This document shows positions 1 through 9,600 of a DNA stretch of 64,000 nucleotides, piece after piece. A program made the position numbers and the translations under genes. Under the pieces are notes generated by a model. That model did not search any database. It worked only from the letters and a program-made list of their open reading frames with translations, and was not told the DNA's origin. The stretch comes from Oxalobacteraceae bacterium (GTDB lineage: Bacteria > Pseudomonadota > Gammaproteobacteria > Burkholderiales > Burkholderiaceae_D), in assembly GCA_027490725.1 (NCBI GenBank), contig JAIXXN010000057.1, positions 186,001-250,000 on the forward strand. Reading direction: 5' to 3'. The first letter of the stretch is position 1. The number at the start of each line of letters is the position of its first letter.

Positions 1-1
1 G

Positions 2-2101
2 CTGGTGCAGGAAGGACCGGGACAGGGCAAGCCCGGCTTCCTGATGTATTTCCCGATCTATCAGCAGCGCAGTAGTTTTACCCATGGCCGTGCCGGCGCC
101 GTCCAGCGTATGGCAGCCTTGAACGGGTATTCCTACAGTCCGATTCGTGCTGAGGAAATGTTCGCCGGCCTGCTCGGGCCAGCCGATAGCGGCATCCAGC
201 TGGAGGTGTTCGATGGCGAGAGCAGCCTCGCAAGCAGTCTGCTGTATGCCAGCGATCAGCGCCTTCCCGCCGATCTGGAACAGTATCCGACCCCCTACCA
301 GCGCTCGCTGCCACTGGACTTGTTGCGGCATCGCTGGACGCTGCGCTTCACCTCTCTGCCGGCCTTCGAAAATTCCATCGACCGCCAGAAATCGCACATC
401 GTATTGCTGGCCGGTGCCATCATCAGCCTGCTGTTTTTCGGCGTGGTGCGCGCGCTAAACGCCCGGCAAACCTATGCCAGTGCGCTGGCGGAAGAAAAAA
501 CTGCCGCCTTGCGCGAATCGGAAAGCTCGCTGATCGTGGCGCGCGATCTGGCCGAAGCAGCCAGCCGTGCCAAGTCCGAGTTTGTCGCCAACATGAGCCA
601 TGAAATCCGCACCCCGCTCAATGCCGTGCTTGGTATGGCGCAGTTACTCAACAACACCAGCCTGTCGTCCGAGCAGAAGAAATTCCTCGACATGATCAGT
701 AGTTCCGGCACCGCGCTGCTGAATATACTCAACGACGTACTGGACCTGTCGAAAATCGAAGCGGGCCGGATGGAACTGGCGCCAGTTCAGTTCAGCCTGC
801 AAAGCGTGCTGGACGCTGTCGCCACCATCATGACCGTCAATGCCAGCGAAAAAAATCTGGAGCTGGCCATCGGCATCGATCCCGGTGTACCGCAGGCGCT
901 GTGTGGTGACAACCATCGCCTGCAGCAGATCCTGGTGAATCTGGTGGGCAACGCCATCAAATTTACCGAGTCCGGCCGGGTGGGCTTGCTGGTAGAACGG
1001 GCTGGCGCCACTAGCGAAGCGGTGACCCTGCGCTTCATTGTGAGCGACACCGGCATCGGCATCCCGGTCGAACAGCGCAGCCTGCTGTTTGCGCCCTTCT
1101 CGCAGGCCGACGCTTCCATGACACGCCGCTTTGGCGGCACCGGGCTAGGTCTGGCGATATCCCGCCGGATCGCCGCCCTGATGGGCGGCGAAATCGAGGT
1201 CGACAGCACACCCGGTCAGGGTAGCCGCTTTACCTTGCGGATCCCGCTACGGTATGGCATTCCGCCGCTCAGCGACGATGCCCCGCTGGCGCCCCAGCAT
1301 CTGCTGCTAGTGGAAGCCGATCCGCTGGGTGCTGATTATCTTCAGCGCAATATCGCTAGTCTGAATTGGCATTGTACCCATGCGGTCAGTGGCGAACAGG
1401 CGCTCCAGCGACTCGGTGATGCCAGTCGCCAGTTCGACGCCATCCTGATAGCCTGGGACTTACCGGGCATGGATGGTCTGGCGACCATGCAGGCGATCCG
1501 CGCCGCCCTGCCGCTCGACGGTCCGGCCATCATCCTGATGACCAGTGCCTACGGCCAGGCCCGTATCCTGCAGCATCGCGAAGCCGAACTGGCCAGTGCC
1601 ACCCTGCTGAAACCGGTTACCGCCGGCCGGCTCTACGCGGCACTGCGCCAGTGCCAGCGCCATACACCGACCACCGCCAGCAGCGCCGATCTGGGAGCGG
1701 TGGCGGCACTGCGCATCGACGGGGTGCGCCTGCTGCTGGTCGAAGATAATCCACTCAACCAGCTGGTGGCCCAGAGTATGCTCAACTACGCCGGCGCCAG
1801 CTTGCAAACCGTCGACAATGGCCGCGCCGCACTCGACCTGCTGCGTACCGACAGCCAGCGCTTCGATCTGGTACTGATGGATGTGCAGATGCCGGAGATG
1901 GACGGCTTCGAAGCCACCATGCGGATCCGCTCGGAACTCAAACTGGCGCTCCCCGTCGTGGCCATGACGGCCGGAGTCATGCAATCCGAACGCCAGCAAT
2001 GCATCGCCTCCGGCATGAACGATTTCATTGCCAAACCGGTCGATATCGACCAGATGCTGCGCACCATACGCCGCAATCTGCCAGTGCGCCGGTCTGAATA
2101 G
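2..2101 (+). CDS. CHASE-type hybrid sensor histidine kinase, 5' end cut by window
   Basis: Inner-membrane hybrid kinase whose N-terminus lies left of the window. About 699 codons are visible. The first ~110 residues (GFLMYFPIYQ near residue 12) look like the end of a periplasmic CHASE domain, and a membrane helix spans about 131-151. HisKA follows with SHEIRTPLN (phospho-His about residue 200), then HATPase_c with NLVGNAIKF, DTGIGIP and GTGLGLAI. Two receiver domains end the protein. The first has a phosphorylatable Asp in AWDLPGMDG (about 486) but lacks the normal acidic pair (LLVEADPLG). The second is canonical (VEDN, LMDVQMPEMDG with Asp about 627, MTAG, KPVD). Its tail resembles that of the hybrid kinase at 36320-39436, so the two are probably paralogues. 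It lies 290 bp before the porin gene on the same strand. Ligand unknown. Confidence 0.93.
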   Translation: MVQEGPGQGKPGFLMYFPIYQQRSSFTHGRAGAVQRMAALNGYSYSPIRAEEMFAGLLGPADSGIQLEVFDGESSLASSLLYASDQRLPADLEQYPTPYQRSLPLDLLRHRWTLRFTSLPAFENSIDRQKSHIVLLAGAIISLLFFGVVRALNARQTYASALAEEKTAALRESESSLIVARDLAEAASRAKSEFVANMSHEIRTPLNAVLGMAQLLNNTSLSSEQKKFLDMISSSGTALLNILNDVLDLSKIEAGRMELAPVQFSLQSVLDAVATIMTVNASEKNLELAIGIDPGVPQALCGDNHRLQQILVNLVGNAIKFTESGRVGLLVERAGATSEAVTLRFIVSDTGIGIPVEQRSLLFAPFSQADASMTRRFGGTGLGLAISRRIAALMGGEIEVDSTPGQGSRFTLRIPLRYGIPPLSDDAPLAPQHLLLVEADPLGADYLQRNIASLNWHCTHAVSGEQALQRLGDASRQFDAILIAWDLPGMDGLATMQAIRAALPLDGPAIILMTSAYGQARILQHREAELASATLLKPVTAGRLYAALRQCQRHTPTTASSADLGAVAALRIDGVRLLLVEDNPLNQLVAQSMLNYAGASLQTVDNGRAALDLLRTDSQRFDLVLMDVQMPEMDGFEATMRIRSELKLALPVVAMTAGVMQSERQQCIASGMNDFIAKPVDIDQMLRTIRRNLPVRRSE

Positions 2102-2162
2102 ACCGCATCGTCCGGCGCGTCTTTGCCCCCGTTAAGATTGCATTTATTGTTACATTTCCTTC

Positions 2163-2180
2163 CGCGGAGGATTTTCCGCG
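2163..2180 (+). terminator. weak hairpin after the first hybrid kinase
   Basis: Arms CGCGGA and TCCGCG enclose a 6-base loop about 60 bp after the kinase stop. The following sequence is only mildly T-rich, so this is a weak intrinsic terminator at best. The rest of the 290-bp gap to the porin is AT-richer. It holds a marginal -35/-10 pair (TTGCGT at 2214, TATGCT at 2236, 16-bp spacer) and no other recognisable element. Confidence 0.3.
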
Positions 2181-2391
2181 CTAGATCAAATTTCCCCTCT
2201 AAATTGCTTAGTTTTGCGTAACACTAGCCCTACGCTATGCTTCTCCCCGCTATGCGACTATGCAGTGTGTTGCCTTATAACAACGAAAATGTGTCTTTTG
2301 ATGGTCAAAGCTCACACAAACTCACCGTGCTAATCCAAACTATCGCTCTGAGCTAGCCCAGAAGTTAATTACAATAAACGGAGAATTTACA

Positions 2392-3594
2392 ATGAAACAA
2401 GCCAAACTGGCCCCTATCGCCGTGGCGGTCTTCGCAGCACTGGCAGGCAATGCCGCCGCACAGGAAGGTTTGCCGATCACCGTGAGCGGTTTCGGCACCG
2501 GCGCTCTGACCATGACCGATACCAACGACGGTCTGTTCAATCGTGCCAATCAGGTCGGTGGCGCAGGCAAAAGTGCCCGCACCGGCGTCGATTCGAATCT
2601 GGGTTTGCAGGTCACTGCCAAACTCAGCGAAAGCCTGAGCTTGACCGCACAGGGACTGGTGCGTAAAAACGGTCCAAGCGACCAGTTTGCCGGGGAACTG
2701 GCCTGGGCGTTTGCCAAATTCAAAGCGACCGATGACATCTCCTTCCGCGTCGGCCGTATCGGCCTGCCGGTATATATGATCTCCGACGTACGCAATGTCG
2801 GTTACGCCAACATCATGCTGCGCGCTCCGAATGAAGTCTACCGTCAGGTCACCGCCGATAGTCTCGACGGTGCGGACGTGCTGTATCAGCACAGCTTCGG
2901 CGATAGCACGGTGACGGGCCAGTTTGGTATGGGACGTACCCGTTACCACGCTTCGGGCAACTACGACATCGAATTCAAACCCGCTATGTCGGCCCAGCTG
3001 GCGCTGGAAAACGGCCCGTTCACTTATCGTATCGGGCACTCCAAGGCAACCGTTAACCTGTACGACAATGCCAGCCTGAACACCCTGATCGGCACCCTGA
3101 ACAAAGTCGGCCTGAGCGCCATCAGTGCGCAGATGCCCCTGCAAGACGTGAAGGGTACGTTCACCTCGGCCGGGATCGCTATGGATTACAACAATATCGT
3201 CCTGCAGGGCGAATATGCGAAGCGTAAAACGGAAACCCGCATTATCCAGGACACCAGCTCGTGGTATCTGATGGGCGGTTACCGTATCGGTAAATTCCTG
3301 CCTTTCGTGGTGCACGGCGACGTCAAGCAGGATAGCATCCGCAGCTTCGCCGGCCTGCCGAGCAGTGGCCCGCTGGCACCGCTGGCTGCTGCCGCGAATG
3401 GCGCAATCCAAGCTGGTCTGCAATCGACCAGCGCCATCGGCCTGCGCTGGGATTTCTACAAGTCGGCTGCCTTCAAGGTCCAGATCGATCACATCACGCC
3501 GCGCGATGGCACCGGCAACTTCGTCAATCCCAAGCCGGCACTGGCAGGTCATAGCGTAAATGTCTATGCCGCCAGCATCGATTTTGTCTTCTAA
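2392..3594 (+). CDS. outer-membrane porin-like beta-barrel protein
   Basis: 400 residues. A clear Sec signal peptide (Lys near the start, hydrophobic core, NAAAQ cleavage region about residue 24) is followed by alternating amphipathic strands typical of a trimeric-porin-like barrel. The protein ends in an aromatic (DFVF), the usual BAM recognition end. The start ATG has a GGAG site 8 bases upstream. A segment about 120-150 (GRIGLPVYMISDVRN) resembles betaproteobacterial porins in the Porin_4-like group. The next gene begins 11 bp downstream and encodes a small PstS-like periplasmic protein, so the pair is probably one operon for anion or small-solute uptake. Substrate cannot be read from sequence. 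Confidence 0.85.
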   Translation: MKQAKLAPIAVAVFAALAGNAAAQEGLPITVSGFGTGALTMTDTNDGLFNRANQVGGAGKSARTGVDSNLGLQVTAKLSESLSLTAQGLVRKNGPSDQFAGELAWAFAKFKATDDISFRVGRIGLPVYMISDVRNVGYANIMLRAPNEVYRQVTADSLDGADVLYQHSFGDSTVTGQFGMGRTRYHASGNYDIEFKPAMSAQLALENGPFTYRIGHSKATVNLYDNASLNTLIGTLNKVGLSAISAQMPLQDVKGTFTSAGIAMDYNNIVLQGEYAKRKTETRIIQDTSSWYLMGGYRIGKFLPFVVHGDVKQDSIRSFAGLPSSGPLAPLAAAANGAIQAGLQSTSAIGLRWDFYKSAAFKVQIDHITPRDGTGNFVNPKPALAGHSVNVYAASIDFVF

Positions 3595-3605
3595 GGAGAG
3601 CCTGA

Positions 3606-4016
3606 ATGAAAACGGCCATTGCTAAACTATTCCTCGCTGCAGGTCTCTGTGTCGCTGCTGCGCCACTGTTCGCTGCCGAAATCGTGGTGATTGTGAACCC
3701 TAAAAATCCCGCTACCCGCATGTTCAGTGAACAGGCTGGCCAGTTCTTCCTCGGTAAATCGAGTCTGTTCACGCCTGTCGAGCACAGTGAGGGAGCGCTG
3801 CGCAACGAGTTCTATAAAAAAGTACTGGATAAGGACAGCACCCAGGTCAAGGCAATCTGGTCCAAGCTGGTATTTACGGGTAAAGCTAGCGCACCTAAAG
3901 AGTACGCCAGTAGCGCCGAGGTCAAGAAAGCCGTTGCGGCCGACGTCAGCGCCATTGGCTATATCGAGAAATCGCAGGTCGACGATACGGTAAAAGTCAT
4001 CCTGACGGTGCAGTAA
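3606..4016 (+). CDS. small PstS-like periplasmic substrate-binding domain protein
   Basis: 136 residues with a signal peptide ending APLFAAE about residue 24. The mature part (EIVVIVNPKNPATRM, FFLGKSS, SVAAIGY-type ending DVSAIGYIEKSQVD) matches the short PBP-like fold of phosphate-ABC substrate-binding domain proteins common in proteobacteria. It is only one lobe in length compared with ~320 residues for true PstS, and no ABC permease or ATPase is nearby, so it is unlikely to be a complete phosphate transporter component. GGAGAG precedes the ATG. Likely co-transcribed with the porin and ended by the terminator at 4050. A periplasmic sensor or accessory role with the upstream hybrid kinase is possible but is inference. 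Confidence 0.8.
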   Translation: MKTAIAKLFLAAGLCVAAAPLFAAEIVVIVNPKNPATRMFSEQAGQFFLGKSSLFTPVEHSEGALRNEFYKKVLDKDSTQVKAIWSKLVFTGKASAPKEYASSAEVKKAVAADVSAIGYIEKSQVDDTVKVILTVQ

Positions 4017-4049
4017 GCTGGCATTTTCATCCGCCAGTCGCCAGTCGCC

Positions 4050-4082
4050 AGCCGCCCGCCTAGCCGGGTGGCTGTTTTTTTT
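4050..4082 (+). terminator. rho-independent terminator of the porin operon
   Basis: A 9-bp stem (AGCCGCCCG pairing with CGGGTGGCT, one G-U pair) with a 6-base loop is followed by G and eight T. It lies 34 bp after the PstS-like gene and just before the convergent end of the MATE gene. A short CGCCAGT tandem repeat precedes the stem. Confidence 0.88.
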
Positions 4083-4092
4083 GCGCCAACGT

Positions 4093-5475
4093 TTAGCCTT
4101 CCAGCACCACCAGCGGCGCTAGCTGCCGGCGCGCACGACGAGCGTGCGGCACCCAGGAGTGGGTTTGCCAGCGCCGCCACATGATCAGACCACGGATCCA
4201 TTCATCGGCAGCATAAGCGAGCCAGACGCCGGGCAGCCCCCAGCCGAGCACCACACCCAGCAACCAGCTACCCCCGGCCAGCACCAGCAGCATCGACAGC
4301 GCTCCGGCCAGTACGGGAAAGCGTGCGTCACCGGCGGCGCGCAGGGCATTGATCACCACCAGATTAAAGGTGCGCCCAGGTTCGAGTATGACGGTAATCC
4401 ACAGCAATACGGTTCCGGTCGCAATGATCGCGGGGTCGGCGCTAAAACAGCGCAGCAGCGGCCCGGCAGCCAGCGCCGCCAGTGCTGCAATCAGCAGAGC
4501 GACCAGTACTCCGCGCAGCAGCGCGCGTTTGACTAACTGATGGGCCGCGCGTAAGTGACCGGCACCGATCAGATAGCCCACCACGATCTCTACCGCCAAA
4601 CCACTGGCGATGCTGTACATCATCACCCCGCCCATCAGTTGTAGTACATAGGCCTGGGTGGCCAGTGCGCCTGCCCCCAGTTCTGCTGCGGTCGCCACAC
4701 TCACCATAAACGCCAGGCGCCACGCGATGTTTTCCGCGGCGCCGGGTAGGCCGATGCGCAGCACCGCCGCCAGTTCACGACGCGGCAACTGCCACCAGTC
4801 ACGCGCCTGCACGCGAATGCCGAGCTGGCGGCGCCACAGTAGCAGGTGTAAGGCCAGACCCAGCATACGGCTGATTGTCAGGGCCAGCGCATAGCCGGGC
4901 AGCCCCAGCGACGGTAGTGGTCCCCAGCCCGCCATCAGCGGCAAGGCCAGCCCAATATGGCAGAGGTGCATCGCGACCAGCACCAGTAGCGTGTCACGGC
5001 TGCGCAGATGGGCCCGCATCACCCCTGCCATTGAGGCATTCCAGGCGTCGAACAGCATCGCCAGCGCCAGTGCGCGCAGCAGCGGACCGGCCAGGGGCAT
5101 GACTTCGGCGGGCGTGTTCAGCACACCGAGTAAATAGTCCGCGCCCAGCCACGCAGCGAGCGCCGTAATGCCGCCTAGCCAGCTGCTGGCACCGAGCACC
5201 GCGCAGGCCACCCGGCGCGCCGCTTCATGCTGGCCTGCGCCCAGATTCTGGGTCACGACCACACTGACTCCGGCGCCGATGATACGGAACAGAATAAACA
5301 GCATGGCAGTGAGCTGACTGGCGATTGCGAATGCGGCCCCGGCAGCGTCCGAGCTGCGTGATGCGAGCGCCGTGCCAGCAACACTGATTGCCATGGCCAG
5401 TCCCAGTTCGACCAGTAAAGGCCAGGCAAGCGCGAACATCGGCGGCATGGTGGGGCGAGGACGCGATAGGGACAT
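4093..5475 (-). CDS. MATE-family multidrug/metabolite efflux transporter
   Basis: Twelve-helix inner-membrane antiporter of the MATE family, exporting cationic drugs or metabolites using Na+ or H+. The ORF is open to 5607, but I place the start at the ATG at 5475 (MSLSRPRPTMPP). This gives 460 residues, the usual MATE length, and puts residue ~15 at the first helix (FALAWPLLVELGLAMAI). The longer version would overlap the divergent gene at 5606. The N-half helix has PLLVELGLA and the internal repeat has GLPGAAENIAWR, both typical of MATE lobes. No strong Shine-Dalgarno is visible. A single-gene unit, convergent with the porin operon. Confidence 0.9.
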   Translation of the reverse strand: MSLSRPRPTMPPMFALAWPLLVELGLAMAISVAGTALASRSSDAAGAAFAIASQLTAMLFILFRIIGAGVSVVVTQNLGAGQHEAARRVACAVLGASSWLGGITALAAWLGADYLLGVLNTPAEVMPLAGPLLRALALAMLFDAWNASMAGVMRAHLRSRDTLLVLVAMHLCHIGLALPLMAGWGPLPSLGLPGYALALTISRMLGLALHLLLWRRQLGIRVQARDWWQLPRRELAAVLRIGLPGAAENIAWRLAFMVSVATAAELGAGALATQAYVLQLMGGVMMYSIASGLAVEIVVGYLIGAGHLRAAHQLVKRALLRGVLVALLIAALAALAAGPLLRCFSADPAIIATGTVLLWITVILEPGRTFNLVVINALRAAGDARFPVLAGALSMLLVLAGGSWLLGVVLGWGLPGVWLAYAADEWIRGLIMWRRWQTHSWVPHARRARRQLAPLVVLEG

Positions 5476-5605
5476 GCTGGCAACGATAAAAGTGTCGGAG
5501 AGCGTCAGTGTAGCCCAAGTGGAAGCGCTTGCATTACAATCATAGAAATTTTCTATTGAAGTATTGGCATTAACAAAGTGTACACTTCTGCGATTCCATT
5601 TTGCC

Positions 5606-6556
5606 ATGTTGCGCCCTGCTGTGACTTCCGCTGTGCCTTTCCGTCGACTGCTGCTCCTGCTTCTGCTCCCGCTGCTGTGTGTCCACGGCCGCTACAGCTA
5701 CGCCCAGCAGCTGACCGTGCTTCATCCGGAACTGGCTGGCCCGTATCGCAACGTTGTCACGGAGATACTGCAGGGCGTAGAAGAATACAGCCATACCCGC
5801 CCGCGTTCGGTGGTACTCGCTCCGATGCAGGAAACGCCTGACTTGCGTGCCCTGCTCAAAGCTGGCAAAGGCGTGATCGCGCTGGGCCGTCAGGGCTTGA
5901 AGCTGGCCAGCAGCACTGAACTGGCCAGTGGGCTGGTGATCGGCGGCGTCAATCCGGGCAGCGAGGGGGATCAGCTGGTCGGCATTAGCATGACGCCGGA
6001 TCCGGCACAGCTGTTGGCCTTGCTGAAGAACCTGTTGCCCGGCGTACGGCGCGTAATGGTGGTGTACAACCCGCAGAACGGTGAAGCCCAGCTCAGACTG
6101 GCCCGCGAGGCGGCCAGGACGCTGGGGCTGGATCTGTCGGCACTGGAGGCGGGCGATCTGGTGAGCGCAGCGCGGGCCTATGAAGCCCTACTGAGCAGTT
6201 CCGATGGTCGCCGCGATGCACTCTGGCTGCCGCAGGATGCCACCACCATCGAAGAGACCACTTTACTGCCATTGATACTCAGGGAGTCATGGAGTCGCAA
6301 CCTGCCGGTATTTTCCAGTAGTGTGTTGCATGTCAAGAAAGGTGTGCTGTTCGGCATGTATCCCGATAATTTACAACTCGGTCGCGATCTGGCGGCCCTT
6401 GCAGTTGCGCAGCAGAGCGGCGAGCCGCTAAGGCGCGGCATGCTGCCGCTGAGCGCCCTGCGCAGCGCCCTCAATTCACGTACCGCCAGCCACCTCGGCC
6501 TTAACCTGAGCACCAGTCAGCAAAAGCAATTCGATGCCATTTTCCCCGAACTCTAG
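5606..6556 (+). CDS. periplasmic ABC-type substrate-binding protein (PF04392-like)
   Basis: 316 residues from the ATG at 5606. An upstream in-frame TTG at 5564 is less likely because it adds residues ahead of an already complete signal peptide (RRLLLLLLLPLLCVHG). The mature protein has the two-lobe pattern of the TrpX/ABC_sub_bind family (VVTEILQGVEEY, VIALGRQGL, VRRVMVVYNPQNGEAQLRLA, VFSSSVLHVKKGVLFGM, GRDLAALA). No ABC permease or ATPase is encoded nearby. Instead it stands 75 bp upstream of a giant hybrid kinase and two genes before a TonB receptor, so it may present a ligand to the kinase sensor rather than feed a transporter. That role is inference from gene order. Confidence 0.82.
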   Translation: MLRPAVTSAVPFRRLLLLLLLPLLCVHGRYSYAQQLTVLHPELAGPYRNVVTEILQGVEEYSHTRPRSVVLAPMQETPDLRALLKAGKGVIALGRQGLKLASSTELASGLVIGGVNPGSEGDQLVGISMTPDPAQLLALLKNLLPGVRRVMVVYNPQNGEAQLRLAREAARTLGLDLSALEAGDLVSAARAYEALLSSSDGRRDALWLPQDATTIEETTLLPLILRESWSRNLPVFSSSVLHVKKGVLFGMYPDNLQLGRDLAALAVAQQSGEPLRRGMLPLSALRSALNSRTASHLGLNLSTSQQKQFDAIFPEL

Positions 6557-6631
6557 TGGTCCCCGCCAGCACCCGACTGGCCCGCAGCCATGCTCCCTCC
6601 CCGCTCTGATGGGTTTGCCGGTGATCGCACC

Positions 6632-9600
6632 ATGAGCAATTACATCCGTCAGTTTTTACGCAACAACGGCTTCCAGCGTCAGCTGATGCTGATCGCCGCC
6701 GTGTCGATACTGGCGCTAGCAATATTTTCGGCACTGATGAATGCGCGCGAGGCCAACGTCCGCATGCGCGATTACTTCACCGGCCAGGGACAGCGCATCG
6801 CCGAGAATCTGGCACGCCAGAGTACCCTCGCATTGTTGTTCCATTCCGCCGAAAATGCCCGCGAAGTGGTGGGGGCCACGCTAGCCTTCCCTGACGTGAG
6901 CGGGGTGCAGATCATGGATGCCCGGCAGCGCGTCTTGCTGATCCGCGAAAGCGCCGACCAGCACCCGGCGCTGAGCCAGCTGAACCTTGCATTGCCGGCC
7001 CAGGCCGGACTGCTGAGCGAAACCAGTAGCAGCTGGCTCTTTGCCGCGCCCGTGTATGGCGGTCAGCAGGAAACTAGCCCCCTCGACCCCCAGGAAACCC
7101 GTCAGCAGCTGCTCGGCTACGTACACGTCCAGATCAGCAAGCGTACCCTGAACAGTCTGACCGCATCGCTACTACTGGGCAATCTGGTGCTGACACTCTC
7201 GTTTGCCGTGCTGGTGCTGGGGGTCGGACGTGTCCTGACCCGTCACATGATCCGCCCGCTGAACGCCCTATCGGCACTGATGCGGCGCGCTGAAGCGGGC
7301 GAGTCCGGGATGCGCGCCCAGCCCAGTGGCCCCCGTGACCTGATCGACATGGCGCAGGCGTTTAACCAGATGATGGTGGTGCTGGAACAGCGCGAAGCGG
7401 AACTCAAGGAGTCACGCGACGCTGCCATCAATCTGGCCCAGTTAAAGGCCCAGTTTGCCGCGACCGTCAGCCATGAAGTGCGCACGCCCTTGAATGGTGT
7501 GGTCGGCATGCTGGACATGCTGCGCGAGACCCGCCTCACCACACGCCAGCAGGAGTTTGTCGATGTGGCCTGGAATTCTTCGCGTACGCTGATCGAGCTA
7601 ATTAATAACATCCTCGATTTCTCCAAGCTGGAAGCGGGCAAGCTCACGCTGGAACCGAATACCTTCGCGCTGTCGGTGCTGATGGACGAGGTACTGGAAT
7701 TACTGGCACCGCAGGCAGCCCAGAAAGGCCTGCTGCTGGGCTGGAGTGCCGAGTCGGAGCTGCCCGCTTACGTCAGTGGCGACTCGCTGCGGCTGCGCCA
7801 GATCCTGCTCAATCTGGTCGGTAACGCACTGAAATTTACCGAGCGCGGCGAAGTCGCCATCTCGCTGGCGATGCTCCCCGCGCAAGCACCGACCCGGCTC
7901 CATATCGCGGTACGCGACAGCGGCGTTGGCATGCCGCCCGAGGTCTGCCAGCGCCTGTTCCAGGCCTATGCGCAGCCGGATCCCGGTACCACGCGCCGCT
8001 ATGGCGGCACGGGACTGGGACTGGCGATCTGCAAACAACTGGTGGAATTGCTGGGCGGTCAGATCAGCGTAGAGAGTAGCCCGGGCGTCGGCAGCTGCTT
8101 CCGCTGCGATATCGCCTGCCTGCCGGCAACCCCGGCCCAGCTGGCAACCCGCGTCCAGTCGCCCGCCAAGCGCCCGGTCAGCGTGCTGGCAGCGCCCCCG
8201 CACAACGACGAAGCACCGCCTCTGGCACCGCGCTTCCGGGTGCTGGTGGCCGAGGACAATCGCACCAACCAGATGGTGGCAGCCGGTATGCTGGCCTTGA
8301 ATGACTGCGCCTGTGTGTTCGCCGCCGATGGCGCGCAAGCCGTGCGTGCTGCCCAGCGTGAACGCTTTGACCTGATCCTCATGGATTGCAGCATGCCGGA
8401 AATGGATGGCTACGAAGCGACTGCCCATATCCGCCTTGCCGAACTGGCCAGTGGGCGACGCACACCGCTGCTGGCGATGACGGCCAATACCCAGTCAGGC
8501 GATGCCGAAAAATGTCTGGCCGCCGGGATGGACGATTATCTGGCCAAGCCGATCACGCTGGTGGAGCTGCGCCAGAAACTGGAAAAATGGCTGCCGGCCG
8601 GCGATTCTGGCAGCGATAGTCCAGAAACGACAGCGACAGCGGCGGGTTCAGCCCCAGCAACAGCACTACCGTCAGTTGCCAGCATCAGCACCAGCGGCGC
8701 CTGTCCGGTGAATCGCGCGGTCTTCGACAAGGTGCGCGAGATTCTGGGTGATAGCCTGGTGCAAGCCATCCAGCCCTATCTGGAAGATGCGCCGCGCTGC
8801 ATCGATACGCTGCAGCAGGCGCTGGGTCGCGGCGATCTGGCCAGCGCTGGCGAAGCGGCCCATACCCTGAAAGGTGCATCTGCCAATCTCGGTGCGGAAA
8901 CCCTGGCGCAACTGGCGCAGCAGGTAGAAAGCTATGCCGCGCAGGGAGAGTCCGAACCGATTGCAGCGCTGCTGGCGCCCTTAAGCGCCCACTACGCGGT
9001 GCTGGCCAGCTTCCTGAAGGCACAGATCGTTGTCGCACCCTCCCCCGTCGAGAGTCACCGGGCGGGCATCCCGCAGGTGCTGATCGTCGATGATGACCGC
9101 AGTACCCGTAGCACCCTGCGTCACACCCTGCAGCGCGATGGTTTCCTGGTCGAAGAGGCCGCTGATGGTGCCCAGGCACTGGCCATGCTGGCAGTGTTCC
9201 AGCCCGATGTGATTCTGATGGACGCAATGATGCCGGTGATGGACGGCTTCACTGCCTGTGCGCGCATGCAGGAACTGCCGCACGGCGCCAGCATCCCGGT
9301 ACTGATGATTACCGCCCTGCAGGACAACGCTTCGGTAGAACGCGCCTTCGCAGCCGGGGCCAGCGATTACATTCCCAAACCGATCCACTATGCCGTGCTG
9401 TCGCAGCGGGTGCGCCGCATCATCGAGGGAAATCGTGCCGAAAAACGTATTCGCCACCTGGCCTACAACGACGTTCTGACCAATCTGCCCAACCGCACAC
9501 TGTTCTTCGAGTTACTGGCGCAGCGCATCAGCAGCGCCGCCAGTGCTGCGCACCAGTTGGGGGTGTTATTCATGGATCTGGACCGTTTCAAATACGTGAA

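Noticed and set aside
2365-3552. 395-codon open frame opposite the porin gene
   Set aside because: Antisense shadow of a high-GC gene; the plus-strand product has a signal peptide, ribosome site and barrel pattern.
3606-4016. true PstS phosphate-binding protein
   Set aside because: Less than half the normal length and no pstCAB or phoU nearby.
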